This document shows, in pieces, positions 17,394-26,212 of a stretch of 64,000 bases of DNA. Origin of the DNA: Planctomycetota bacterium (GTDB lineage: Bacteria; Planctomycetota; SZUA-567; H5-PLA8); assembly GCA_027493525.1 (NCBI GenBank), contig JAOSKN010000002.1, forward strand, positions 724,288 to 788,287, in the 5' to 3' direction. The stretch's first letter is position 1. Every line of letters begins with the position of its first letter. The notes beneath the pieces were generated by a model, which saw only the letters and a list, made by a program, of their open reading frames with translations, was not told where the DNA came from and searched no databases. A program made the position numbers and the translations under genes.

Positions 17394-19414
17394 TCAAAGC
17401 AGGTGTTGCGCGGCGACGCCCGTCGCCAGGCCGACCGTGGCCGCGGCCACGAGCAGGCCCATGCAGCCGGCGCCTTCGGGAGCCAGATCTGGGACGAACT
17501 TCACACAGGGGACCGAGCCCAGCTTCGCACGGTCGCCTTCGTACTTGGTCCAGAGCAGTTCGACGCTCGCGGGGACCTTGGCCTCGCCGCCTTCGACCGC
17601 GCCGGGGTAGTGGACGACGATCTCGTTGCCGGGAAGCTCGTGCGAGAGTCCCTTCTTCTCGGTCTCCTCGCCCGCGGCTTTGATGCGCAGGAAGAGTTCC
17701 AGCGCCTTGGCCAGCGCGCTGGGCCATTCCAGGCCCAGGGGTTTCTTCGCGACGAGGTCCATCCGGCCGATGTCCGGGCCTTTCGCCTGCACCCGGCACT
17801 CCACGAATTCCAACTCAACGCTGCCGCCTTCCCACTTGATGGTGGCCTTCATCCAAGCTCCTCCGACCGCGGAACGCGACTCGGGGACCGCCGGACCGGC
17901 GTCCGGATCGGCCGCAACCGCGATCTGCTCCAGGGTGTTCCGCCACCGTTCTAGCGTCATTCCCGAACGTATCAAGACCTGCGCGGCGAGTCCGTCGTCC
18001 ACGGCGAGGAGCCCCGCGAGGAGTTCGGCGGTGCCTATACGGTCCCGGTCGAGCCGCCGCGCCTCCCCGCGGGCGAGTTCCAGCGCCTCCCGGGCCAGGA
18101 GCGTCAGGGGGAGTTCGCGGATCGTCTGGTTCCAGTCCGCCGAGCGGAGGTACGTCCCCACGCGCGTCACGAGCGTCTCAGGATCCAACCCCAGCCGCTG
18201 GAGCCCCAGGGCGGCCTCGCCGGTCGGCACCCGCAGCACGCCGAGGAGCAGGTGCTCGGTGTCGAGGTGATTATGGCGGAGTTCCAGGCAGACCTGCTTG
18301 GCGCGATCCACCGCCAGGGCGCCGGCTTCGGTGAAGCCGCGTTTGCCGAGCGTCCGCGGCGCCTGCCGCCGCGCGACCTCTCGAGCCCAGGTGTCGCGGG
18401 TGGCCGGAGCGTCGAAGTACGCGCCGAGCCGCGCCAGGACGCCGGGCGCCTCCACCCCGAGAGCGCCAAGCGCCGCGCGGGCCGAGCCGTCCTGAAGCAG
18501 GCAAAGCCCGCCAAGCAGATGTCCCAAGTCCACCACCGGGTGTCGCTCGCGGTCGGCGAATTGCAGCGCGCGGCGCAAGCTCGCCATGAAGAGTTCGGAG
18601 CGGGGCAGGTGAGCGGTAGCTTCGCCGGCGGGCGGCTCGGCGGGTTCGTTCGCCGCCTGGACGGCCATGCGGACGGCGCGCTGGAGCGCCTCGAGACCAG
18701 GCTCGTCGGCGCCGGTCCATACGGCTCCCCATTGCGGCTCCGTTTCGACGAGCGCGGCGAGGAGATGCCCCGATTGGATGGAGCGCGCGCCGTGCTCCTC
18801 GGCCTGCGCGCGCGCCAGCGCCAGCGCGCGCCGTGCGCGGGAGGTGAAGCGGTCCAGGAGGTTCTCCGCGGGCGGAAGGACGCGCGCCTTGCCGGGGATT
18901 CGCACGAAGGCCCGGAGGCGAGCGCGCGGCGGACCTCCGCGCGGAGATCCTGGATCGTCAGGGCATGCCGCTCCAGCGCGGCCGCCACGAGCGGATCGCC
19001 GCACGCGAAGGCGCCCAGCAGCAGATGCGCGCTGAACACGCACGAATGCGCCGAGGTTCGGGCTTCCTCGATGGCGGCGCGGACGAGGGCCTGGGACGTT
19101 TCGGCGAGCGGCAGCGCGCCCGCGACGACTTGCAGTTGCGAGCCCAAGTCCAGGTCGCGCTGGAGTTCCACGCTCAGGACCTCGGGAGCCAGGCCAAACG
19201 CATCCAGAAGCTGGCCGGCCAGCGCGCCGGGCTGTTCGAGCACGCCCAGGAGGAGATGCGCCGGCTGAACCTGGGTGTGGTGGAAGCGCACGGCGAAGGC
19301 GCGGGCGGCGGGGAGGGCATCGCGGGCGGCATCGGAGAAAAAGTCGGTGGGGCGATCGGCCAGGTCGCGCAGGTCCGCGGGAGGTTGGGGCCTGCGAAGG
19401 GAGCGTGCGGACAT
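17394..19414 (-). CDS. Six-repeat Clp-N protein lacking an ATPase, with unknown C-terminal domain (frameshifted as sequenced)
   Basis: About 673 residues made of six Clp R-type repeats: around residues 22, 95, 180, 255, 330 and 410 (examples PAHLLLGVLEQPG, SAHLLLGAFACGD, DLGHLLGGLCLLQ, DTEHLLLGVLRVPTG, GTAELLAGLLAVDD). No Walker motif follows. A C-terminal segment of about 152 residues (from MKATIKWEGGSVELEFVECR) is unrelated and ends in a possible membrane segment (GCMGLLVAAATVGLATGVAA). ATG 19414 has GGAG 7 bases upstream. The frame breaks at CCC 18911-18913; adding one base joins DLRAEVRRALA to AFVRIPGKARVLPP, so this is probably a sequencing error. The C-terminal segment could be its own gene, because GGAGGAG sits 5 bases before ATG 17852. 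Known Clp-N domains bind substrates or adaptors; a role as an ATPase-free decoy or adaptor is inference. Confidence 0.65.
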
Positions 19415-19532
19415 GCCAAGGCTCCACCGGATCGGAAAGATACACGGTACTTGGCGCCGGTTCGGCGCTCAACGCGCTTCGAGCGCTTGAAAATAGGCTC
19501 TTGCGCCTCGCGAGATCATGGGGTATATCGCC

Positions 19533-19552
19533 TTGCGCACTCGATTGTGCAT
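19533..19552. promoter_or_regulatory. Candidate LacI-type operator
   Basis: Near-palindrome TTGCGCACTCGATTGTGCAT centred on TCGA, upstream of the LacI gene and between it and the divergent Clp-N gene. LacI-family operators are commonly palindromes with a central CG. Inferred from position and symmetry. Confidence 0.4.
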
Positions 19553-19577
19553 CACTTTTATGGAAACGAGCACCGCC

Positions 19578-20603
19578 ATGGCGCGCCGCGTAAGGATGTC
19601 CGACATCGCCGATGCGCTGGGGGTCTCCCGGACCACCGTCTCGCGCGTGCTCTCGGGCAAGGCCGCGCCCTTCCGCATCGCGACGGAGACGGCTGAGCGG
19701 ATCCTGAAGGAGGCGGAGCGGCGCGGCTACCAGCCTTCGCAGCTCGCGCGCGGCCTGCGCACGGCCTTCTCGCGCACGATCGGCCTGCTCGTTAGCGACA
19801 TCTCCAACCCCTTCTTCGCCAATATCGCCTGGGCGGCCGAACAGAGCGCCGAGCAGAAGGGCTTCGCGGTGATCGTGGGTTCCAGCGGCGAGGACCTCAA
19901 GCGCGAGCGCGCCTACGTCGCGAACCTGATGAGCCGCGGCGTGGACGGGCTGATCGTCGCGCCGGCTGGGCCGGACTACGAGCACCTCGCCGAACTCCAG
20001 CGCGATGGCTTCCCCTTCGTGCTCCTCGACCGCGTCTTCGAGGACCTCGAGTGCGATTGGGTCGTCGTCGAGAACCAGGGCGCCGCGCGCGCGCTCTGCG
20101 AGGCGCTGCTCGACCGCGGCTGCGAGCGCTTGGCTTTCCTGGGCGGCCGGATGGAGACGAGCACCGCGCGGCTGCGCCTGGAAGGCTATCGCGCGGCGCT
20201 GCGCGGGCGGCGGCTCCCCTTCGATCCCGAAATGGTCCATCTGGGCGACTTCAGCGTGGACTCGGGGCGCAAGGGCGCCGAACAACTGCTCAAACTGCCC
20301 GTGCCGCCCGACGGGATCTTCTGCGCCAACAACAAGATTCTTTTCGGCTGTCTGGACCGCTTCGCGAGCGCTCCGGCCGAGCCGTGGCGCATGCTGCCCA
20401 TCGCCAGCTTCGACGAGACGCCGTTCATGAAAGTGCTGGGCCGCCCGCTGATCGTCGCCGCGCAGCCCGAACACGCCATTGGCGCGCGCGCGGTGGAGCT
20501 GCTGACGCACCGGATCCTATCGGGTCCGCCCGGCAGCCCCCGCATGAACAAGCCGTTCAACCACCTGCTGTTGAATACCGAGCAGAAGCGGTTCGGGATT
20601 TAG
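19578..20603 (+). CDS. LacI-family transcriptional regulator
   Basis: Regulator of 341 residues: N-terminal LacI HTH (MSDIADALGVSRTTVSRVLS, residues 7-26) with hinge helix (PSQLARGLRT) and a periplasmic-binding-protein-like effector domain (IGLLVSDISNPFFANIA; PDGIFCANN). Upstream in-frame starts exist (19560 and 19518), but ATG 19578 puts the HTH at the usual distance from the N-terminus. Sugar-responsive repressor or activator; likely targets are the divergent Clp-N gene or the downstream FucI-like gene. No convincing ribosome-binding site precedes any of the starts. Confidence 0.85.
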   Translation: MARRVRMSDIADALGVSRTTVSRVLSGKAAPFRIATETAERILKEAERRGYQPSQLARGLRTAFSRTIGLLVSDISNPFFANIAWAAEQSAEQKGFAVIVGSSGEDLKRERAYVANLMSRGVDGLIVAPAGPDYEHLAELQRDGFPFVLLDRVFEDLECDWVVVENQGAARALCEALLDRGCERLAFLGGRMETSTARLRLEGYRAALRGRRLPFDPEMVHLGDFSVDSGRKGAEQLLKLPVPPDGIFCANNKILFGCLDRFASAPAEPWRMLPIASFDETPFMKVLGRPLIVAAQPEHAIGARAVELLTHRILSGPPGSPRMNKPFNHLLLNTEQKRFGI

Positions 20604-20618
20604 CACAGAGAATTTGAA

Positions 20619-20692
20619 GGATGAAATATGAAGTATGAAATATGAAGTTAAAGGAGTTCATTTTCTTCTGCTTCATACTTCCTATTTCATCC
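20619..20692. repeat. Gene-less inverted array of 7-bp units (hairpin)
   Basis: Left side: four tandem 7-mers ATGAAAT/ATGAAGT at 20621-20648. Right side: the inverted units TTCATAC, TTCCTAT, TTCATCC at 20672-20692. Positions 20619-20639 and 20672-20692 pair over 21 bases with one mismatch, around a 32-base loop. The AT-rich composition contrasts with the surroundings. It has the same architecture as the arrays flanking the four-helix-bundle gene at 45 kb, but no gene inside. It may also act as a transcription terminator after the LacI gene. Confidence 0.75.
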
Positions 20693-20750
20693 CTCCCGTT
20701 CACCAGAGTTCGCTGCAGCTCGTGGAGCGCACTTCGACAAGGAGACTCTC

Positions 20751-22175
20751 ATGGCCAAAGTCGGCATTCTCAGCTTCTCGGACGGGCGCGATTTCGTGCA
20801 CAAGAACCTCGTGAAAATGCTCAAGGGGTTCGAGGAGCGCATCGTCAAGCGCCTGCAGAAGGCCGGGCACGAGGTCGTCACGGCGAAGCAGGTCTGGACG
20901 AACTCGCTCGCCACGAGCGAAGCGAAGAAGCTCGCCAGGGCCGGCTGCGAATGCACGATCTTCAACTATGCGGTCTGGTGCTTCCCGCACTTCACGGCGC
21001 TGGCCAGCCGCTTCGCGCCCGGGCCGCTGCTGGCCTTCGGCTGCATCAATCCCAAGTTTCCCGGCATGGTGGGGTTGCTGGCAGGCGTCGGCGGATTGAA
21101 CCAGCTCGGCGTGCGCTACGACCGCGTCTTCGGCGAGATCGAGGACGAGCGGGTCTTCGCGCAGGTCCAGGCCTTCATCGCCGCCGCGCACTGCGCGAAC
21201 ACGCTGAAGGGCCAGACGTACGGGCTCGTCGGCGGCCGGCCGATGGGCATGTACACGGCCGTCAGCAACCCCGATCAGTGGATGCAGCAGTTCGGCGTGG
21301 ACGTGGAGCACATCGACCAGTGGGAGCTGGTGCGGCGCGCGGACTCGATCCCGCAGGCGCAGGTGACGAAGGCGCGGAAGTGGCTCGAAAAGCACGTCGG
21401 CCGGATCGAATACGACGGCAGGCAACTCACGCCGGAACTGCTCGAACGGCAGATCCGCACCACCGAGGTGATGAAGAAGCTGATCAAGGAATGGAACCTC
21501 GACTTCAGCGGCATCAAGGGACAACCCGAGCTGACCACGCATTGGTGCACGATGGACCTCACCGAGGCGTTCCTCAACGACCCGTACGATTGGGACGGCC
21601 CGCACGAGCCGCACGTTTGTTCGACCGAGGCCGACATGGACGCGGCGCTGACGATGCAAATCTTCAAGCTGTTGACCGAAGTGAAAGACGGCCGCGCTTC
21701 GCCGGTGCTCTTCGCCGACGTGCGGCACTACTTCGAGAAAGAAGGCGTCTTCGATCTCGTCAACAGCGGGCAGCACGCGACGTACTTCGCCAAGCGCAGC
21801 TTCAAGCACACCGAGAATCTGCCGCACGTGCGCTTCCGGCCCGAAGGCTTCTACTTCCCGGCGGGCGGCGCGAGCGTGATGCACCTGGCCGAGCCGGGCA
21901 AGCTGACCTTCGCGCGGCTGACGCGCCGCGACGGGAAGTATTGGATGGCGATTCTGACCGGGGAATTCGTGCGCTTCGGCGAGAAGAAAGATTGGGAACT
22001 CGTCAATGCCGTGCAGGACAACTGGCCGCACGCCTTCGCGAAGTTCGACTGCCCGGCCGAGACGTTCCTGCAGGCGTATTCGAGCAATCACATCCACGCG
22101 GTCTACGGCGATTACGTCGAAGAGTTGAAGAAGGTCTGTCACCTGACGGGCGTGGAGTCGGTGGTGCTGAAGTAG
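20751..22175 (+). CDS. L-fucose/L-arabinose isomerase-family protein
   Basis: Protein of 474 residues with the overall organisation of FucI/AraA-like isomerases: an N-terminal Rossmann-like part (VGILSFSDGRDFVHKNLVKM), a central domain with LVGGRPMGMYTAVSNPDQW (about 163-181), and a C-terminal region with GGASVMHLAEPGKLTFARL. FucI proteins interconvert L-fucose and L-fuculose using a divalent metal. Assignment to a specific sugar is not possible; related proteins of this length in PVC bacteria are simply called fucose isomerase-like. AAGGAG lies 6 bases before ATG 20751. Fits a fucose-containing sulfated glycan diet together with the sulfatases. Confidence 0.75.
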   Translation: MAKVGILSFSDGRDFVHKNLVKMLKGFEERIVKRLQKAGHEVVTAKQVWTNSLATSEAKKLARAGCECTIFNYAVWCFPHFTALASRFAPGPLLAFGCINPKFPGMVGLLAGVGGLNQLGVRYDRVFGEIEDERVFAQVQAFIAAAHCANTLKGQTYGLVGGRPMGMYTAVSNPDQWMQQFGVDVEHIDQWELVRRADSIPQAQVTKARKWLEKHVGRIEYDGRQLTPELLERQIRTTEVMKKLIKEWNLDFSGIKGQPELTTHWCTMDLTEAFLNDPYDWDGPHEPHVCSTEADMDAALTMQIFKLLTEVKDGRASPVLFADVRHYFEKEGVFDLVNSGQHATYFAKRSFKHTENLPHVRFRPEGFYFPAGGASVMHLAEPGKLTFARLTRRDGKYWMAILTGEFVRFGEKKDWELVNAVQDNWPHAFAKFDCPAETFLQAYSSNHIHAVYGDYVEELKKVCHLTGVESVVLK

Positions 22176-22223
22176 GCAATAAACAGTACACCCAATAGGA
22201 TTGCCGTGCTATACACTGGGTAA

Positions 22224-22496
22224 ATGAATTCTCCCAATGCGAGTACTCAATTGAGAGGGCTTTTGCCCGTTGGGACTGTGGTTGAAGGAATAGTTGAACT
22301 TCGCACACACTTTGGCGTGTTTGTTAAATTAGACGGTATCGAGTTCAAGCATTCAGCATTATTGGAGATCGTTCATTTCACCCGGGCCAATGACTCCCCC
22401 CGAAGCATAATTTGGCCCAAGGTAGGTGAGCGAATTGAGGCGAAAGTGATTTATCATAATGACTCAGGTGAAGTTCGGTTGTCTCAAGTAGATTAA
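22224..22496 (+). CDS. Orphan single S1 RNA-binding domain protein
   Basis: Protein of 90 residues that is essentially one S1/OB fold: GTVVEGIVELRTHFGVFVKL, then VGERIEAKVIYHNDSGEVRL. It should bind RNA or act as a small nucleic-acid-binding accessory. The coding sequence is visibly AT-richer than every neighbour and uses A/T-ending codons, suggesting recent acquisition. No clear ribosome-binding site; a TATACA lies 12 bases before the start codon, so a leaderless or short-leader transcript is possible. Small S1 proteins of this kind are sometimes found as immunity-like orphans, which is only an analogy. Confidence 0.6.
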   Translation: MNSPNASTQLRGLLPVGTVVEGIVELRTHFGVFVKLDGIEFKHSALLEIVHFTRANDSPRSIIWPKVGERIEAKVIYHNDSGEVRLSQVD

Positions 22497-22497
22497 G

Positions 22498-22512
22498 GAC
22501 TTCGGGGAAGTC
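22498..22512. terminator. Hairpin between convergent S1 and tilS genes
   Basis: GACTTC-GGG-GAAGTC, a perfect 6-bp stem directly after the S1-protein stop. No T tract follows on either strand, so termination activity is uncertain. Confidence 0.3.
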
Positions 22513-22534
22513 TCTGAAATATGTCTGGTGCATC

Positions 22535-23632
22535 TTAGTCCCGCCGTATCCGCACCTCGCCGTCGGCGCGCTCGGCGACGACCTTGCCGGGCAGGTGCAT
22601 CTCGCGGCGCGCGCCGGAAGGCCCGAAGAGCCCCTGCAACTGCTGCAAGTGCTTGGCGGTGACGGCCAGCGCGCGGTTCTTCCAGAGCGTTTTGAGCAGG
22701 TTCACGATGTCGGCGAGTTCCTCCGGCGAGGGCGGGCTGCCGACCTTGGGCACGGGCAGCGCGAGGAATCCGCGCGTGCCGACGGCGGCGATCCCGTCCA
22801 GCCAGCCGCGGCGCCACGCCCTGCGTTCGGCGTGGAACTCGGCCTCCTCCGCCAGCCGCCACAGCGCCGCGCGCGTGCCGGGGTGGACGCTGTTCTCCAG
22901 CACCGGCAGGATCAGGCGCCGCACCGCGTTGCGCGGGATGCGCGTATCGAAGTTCGTCTCGTCGGTGCAGAAGCCCTGCCGCTTGCTCTTCAGGTAGGCG
23001 AGAATCTCCTCGCGCGTCGCTCCCAGCAGCGGCCGGACTAGGCCCTCCGGAGTGCGCGTGTTGCGCGGCACGAACGGCTCGTCGATGGGCTTGCCCTTCT
23101 GCGTCCATTGAATCCAGGCGCGCGCTTCGTCGGGGACGTCGTCGGGCAGCGGGCCGCTCCAGCCGATGCCTTCCAGACCGGCCAGACCGGTGCCGCGGCA
23201 GATGCGGTAGAGCACCGTTTCGATCCGGTCGTCGGCATGGTGCGCGACGGCGATGTGCGTGCAGCCTTTGATCAATGCCGCGCTGCGCAGGAACTGCTGG
23301 CGCGCGATGCGCCCGGCTTCCTCCACGCTGCGGCGCAGGTGCTTGGCGAGTTTCCGCGTGTCGCAGCGCGCTTCCAGGAACTCCACGCCCAGTTTCTTGC
23401 AGAGCTTGCGGCAGAATTCCACGTCGCGGTCCGCCGCCTTGCCCCGGATGCGGTGGTTCAGGTGCGCCGCGGCCAGGGCGAACTCCAGGTCGCGCTTCTT
23501 CGCCAGCTCCACCAGGATCCGCAGGAGCGCCACCGAATCCGGGCCGCCGGAGAGGGCCACCAGGACGCGCGCCTTGGGCGGGAGCAGCTTGCGGGTGCGG
23601 ATCGCCGTGGAGATCTTGATGGGCAGTCGCAT
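22535..23632 (-). CDS. tilS: tRNA(Ile)-lysidine synthetase
   Basis: Essential ATP-dependent enzyme that converts C34 of the CAU-anticodon tRNA-Ile to lysidine so that AUA is read as isoleucine. The PP-loop ATP pyrophosphatase signature SGGPDS is at about residues 28-33, followed by AAAHLNHRIRGKAADRDVEF and THIAVAHHADDRIETVLYRI, both diagnostic of TilS, and the FDTRIPRNAVRRLILPVLEN motif. 365 residues with ATG 23632 as start; the open frame reaches upstream to 23779 without conserved sequence. Convergent with the S1 gene and divergent from the VWA gene. Confidence 0.92.
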   Translation of the reverse strand: MRLPIKISTAIRTRKLLPPKARVLVALSGGPDSVALLRILVELAKKRDLEFALAAAHLNHRIRGKAADRDVEFCRKLCKKLGVEFLEARCDTRKLAKHLRRSVEEAGRIARQQFLRSAALIKGCTHIAVAHHADDRIETVLYRICRGTGLAGLEGIGWSGPLPDDVPDEARAWIQWTQKGKPIDEPFVPRNTRTPEGLVRPLLGATREEILAYLKSKRQGFCTDETNFDTRIPRNAVRRLILPVLENSVHPGTRAALWRLAEEAEFHAERRAWRRGWLDGIAAVGTRGFLALPVPKVGSPPSPEELADIVNLLKTLWKNRALAVTAKHLQQLQGLFGPSGARREMHLPGKVVAERADGEVRIRRD

Positions 23633-23799
23633 GGATGCGTTTGTTAAGGCAGGCGATGCCCTGGCGCAACCTGTTTTCGCCCCTCCGCGCCGCCGGGGTG
23701 GAGGGGTGTGATTCGAATTCCGGCTGTCTCTGAGCCGCGCCGGTCGGTATAAGAAGGTAGCGAACGGCCGCGCCGCCACGATCCGGAACCACCGCTGCG

Positions 23800-26139
23800 A
23801 TGGATTCGCCCTTTCTTCTCAATACCCCCTGGCCGGTCTGGCTCATCCTGCTGGCGGGCGCGGCGGCATGCTGGCTGACTTGGCGAGGATATCGCCGCCG
23901 TGCGGGGGAGCTGAAGGACCGCCGCCGCTGGGGGCTCACCGCGTTGCGCAGCGCCGGCTGGGTGCTCCTGATCCTCTGCCTGCTCCAGCCGATCTACCGC
24001 CAGTACGTCCGCGAAGAACGCGCCAGCCGCGTGAGCGTGCTGGTGGACCTCTCCGAGAGCATGTCCTTCCGCGACCGGACCCATGGGCCGGAGCGGCTCG
24101 AGCAGGTCCGCGAGGCGCTGGGCGACGGGGAGGACGGCGGTCTTTTGGAGAAGCTGGAGCGGACGTTCAAAGTGAAGGTGGAGGGCTTCGCGGCGAACGC
24201 GCGGCCCCTTGAGGACGTGTCGCTGCCCCTCGCCGACGGCGCGCGCACCGATCTGGCCCAGGCGCTGAACGACGCCTTCACGCGGCTCAAGGGCCCCGAC
24301 GCGGCGGGCCTCGTCCTGATCAGCGACGGCGCCGACACCGCGCGCGGCGACCTGCTCCGCGCCGCCCAGCAGTACCGCCGCGCGGGCATTCCGATCTACG
24401 CCGTCGGCGTGGGCGCGCCCGACGTGCCCGACCTGGCCGTGACGCAGGTACGCTGCCGCCGCACCGTCAGCAAGGACACGCTGGTCAAGGTCGAGGTGGA
24501 CGTCGCGCGCGTGAAGGTGCCCGCCGGCGTCTACAAGGTCCGGGTCAAGCAGGGGAGCAAGACGATCAAGGAGACCGAGGTGGACCTCGCGGGCGAGAAG
24601 GCCACCGCGATCTTCGAGTTCCTCCCCACCGAGCAGGGCTTCCAGGAATACGAGGCCTCCATCGATCCGTACGCCGGCGAACTGGTGCTCAGCAACAACG
24701 CGATGGCCTTCGGCGTCGTCGCCTTCAACCGCCGCCTCAAAGTCTTGTATATGGAAGGCAGCCAGCACACGCACCGCGAGTACGGGCGCTACGTCTGGGC
24801 CGACAAGTGGGAGCACGAGTTTCTCGTCGACGCGCTGGAGGAAGACCGCGACGTGGACGTGGACGTGCTCTTCCGCGAGATGCCGCCCGATTACGACGGC
24901 CCGATCAAGACCGTGAAGATGGGCTATCCGAAGCTGAAGAAGGACCTCTTTCAGTACGACGTGGTGATCAATTCGGATATTCCCATCGACCACTTCAACG
25001 ACGATCAGATCAAGTGGACGGTGGAGTTCGTGGCGAACCACGGCGGCGGGTTCATCATGATCGGCGGGTGGTCGGCGTTCGGCGAGGGCGGTTACGCGGG
25101 CAGCGCCTTCGACAAGATGCTGCCGGTGGAGATGAACAAGCACGACGTCCACGTGGACGGCGAACCTTTCCGCTGGCTGGTCACCGAAACGGGCTTGAAG
25201 CACCCGATCATGCAGGTGCTAAAGGACGCCAAGGAGAACACGGAGGCCTGGGCGCAGTTGAACCTGCTGGGGCGTACGCGGGGCGGGGATCCGGGTCCCA
25301 GCTTCTTCGGCTTCTCGAAGACGACGCGGGCCAAGCCGGCCGCCGACACGCTCGCGGTCGTGGCCGACGAGGAATTCGAGACCTACATCGGGCCGGCGGT
25401 GCTCGTTGCCGTGCAGCCTTTCGGGCGCGGGCGCAGCATGGCCTTCACCACCGACTGCACCGGCGGCTGGGGCGCGATTTGGGAGGACAGTTGGGGCCCC
25501 GATCCCGACGACCCGGACCGCCGCAACCTCTACTACAAGAACTTCTGGAAGAACGCGATCCGCTGGCTCGCGCATTACCGCATGAAGGCGCCAAACCAGT
25601 TGGTTCAGCTCGAGACCGAGCGGCTCGTCTACGGGCGCGGCGAGTCCCCCGTCGTGCGCGTGAAGGTCCTCACCGAGGACTACGAAGCCACCCACGACGC
25701 GCTGGTGACTCTGCAGATTGTCTCACCTTCCGGCAAGAGCCAGCGCGTCTCGGTCTTCCCGCGCTACGAGGAGCCGGGCGTCTACGAACGGAAGCTTGAG
25801 CCGGACGAGGTCGGCCGCTACGAGCTGGAGGCCTTCGCCGAAATAAAGGGCAAGGACCTGGGGCAGGACAAGGCGCTCTTGCAGGTGCGGCCGTCCACCG
25901 AGGAGCTGCGCCAGTTGAGCCAGGACGTCGCGACCCTGCAGAAGCTCGCGCGGGAGTCCGGCGGCGAGTACTTCACGCTGGACCATGCCGCCGGAGTCAC
26001 CGACCTGCTGCGCCAGGACACCCACGTCATCCAGTTGCCCCGCGACAAGGATCTGTGGGACAACGGCTGGGTCTTCGCGGCGATCATCTCGCTCTTGTGC
26101 GTGGAGTGGTTCTATCGCAAGCGCTCCGGGTTGCCGTAA
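23800..26139 (+). CDS. VWA / glutamine-amidotransferase-like membrane protein
   Basis: Membrane protein of 779 residues: two N-terminal transmembrane helices (about 12-28 and 46-63), a von Willebrand A domain (about 77-205) with MIDAS motif DLSES, the Thr-containing GARTDLAQAL and LISDGAD, a stalk of beta-sandwich character, a class I glutamine-amidotransferase-like fold (about 305-540; WTVEFVANHGGGFIMIGGWS), a further beta domain, and a C-terminal transmembrane helix (about 755-770). This plan is common in Planctomycetota, usually next to MoxR ATPase and DUF58 genes, which are absent here. Function unknown; probably metal-dependent protein binding on the periplasmic side. Confidence 0.8.
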   Translation: MDSPFLLNTPWPVWLILLAGAAACWLTWRGYRRRAGELKDRRRWGLTALRSAGWVLLILCLLQPIYRQYVREERASRVSVLVDLSESMSFRDRTHGPERLEQVREALGDGEDGGLLEKLERTFKVKVEGFAANARPLEDVSLPLADGARTDLAQALNDAFTRLKGPDAAGLVLISDGADTARGDLLRAAQQYRRAGIPIYAVGVGAPDVPDLAVTQVRCRRTVSKDTLVKVEVDVARVKVPAGVYKVRVKQGSKTIKETEVDLAGEKATAIFEFLPTEQGFQEYEASIDPYAGELVLSNNAMAFGVVAFNRRLKVLYMEGSQHTHREYGRYVWADKWEHEFLVDALEEDRDVDVDVLFREMPPDYDGPIKTVKMGYPKLKKDLFQYDVVINSDIPIDHFNDDQIKWTVEFVANHGGGFIMIGGWSAFGEGGYAGSAFDKMLPVEMNKHDVHVDGEPFRWLVTETGLKHPIMQVLKDAKENTEAWAQLNLLGRTRGGDPGPSFFGFSKTTRAKPAADTLAVVADEEFETYIGPAVLVAVQPFGRGRSMAFTTDCTGGWGAIWEDSWGPDPDDPDRRNLYYKNFWKNAIRWLAHYRMKAPNQLVQLETERLVYGRGESPVVRVKVLTEDYEATHDALVTLQIVSPSGKSQRVSVFPRYEEPGVYERKLEPDEVGRYELEAFAEIKGKDLGQDKALLQVRPSTEELRQLSQDVATLQKLARESGGEYFTLDHAAGVTDLLRQDTHVIQLPRDKDLWDNGWVFAAIISLLCVEWFYRKRSGLP

Positions 26140-26212
26140 GCAGGTTTCGGGCCGGAGAATCGGACTATGAGCGCCTCGGGTGCGCGCGTCTATCGGTGAG
26201 GGGCGAACCGGC

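Noticed and set aside
19415..20510. N-terminal extension of the Clp-N frame to 20510
   Set aside because: Antisense of the LacI gene; the real first repeat lies in the other frame starting at 19414.
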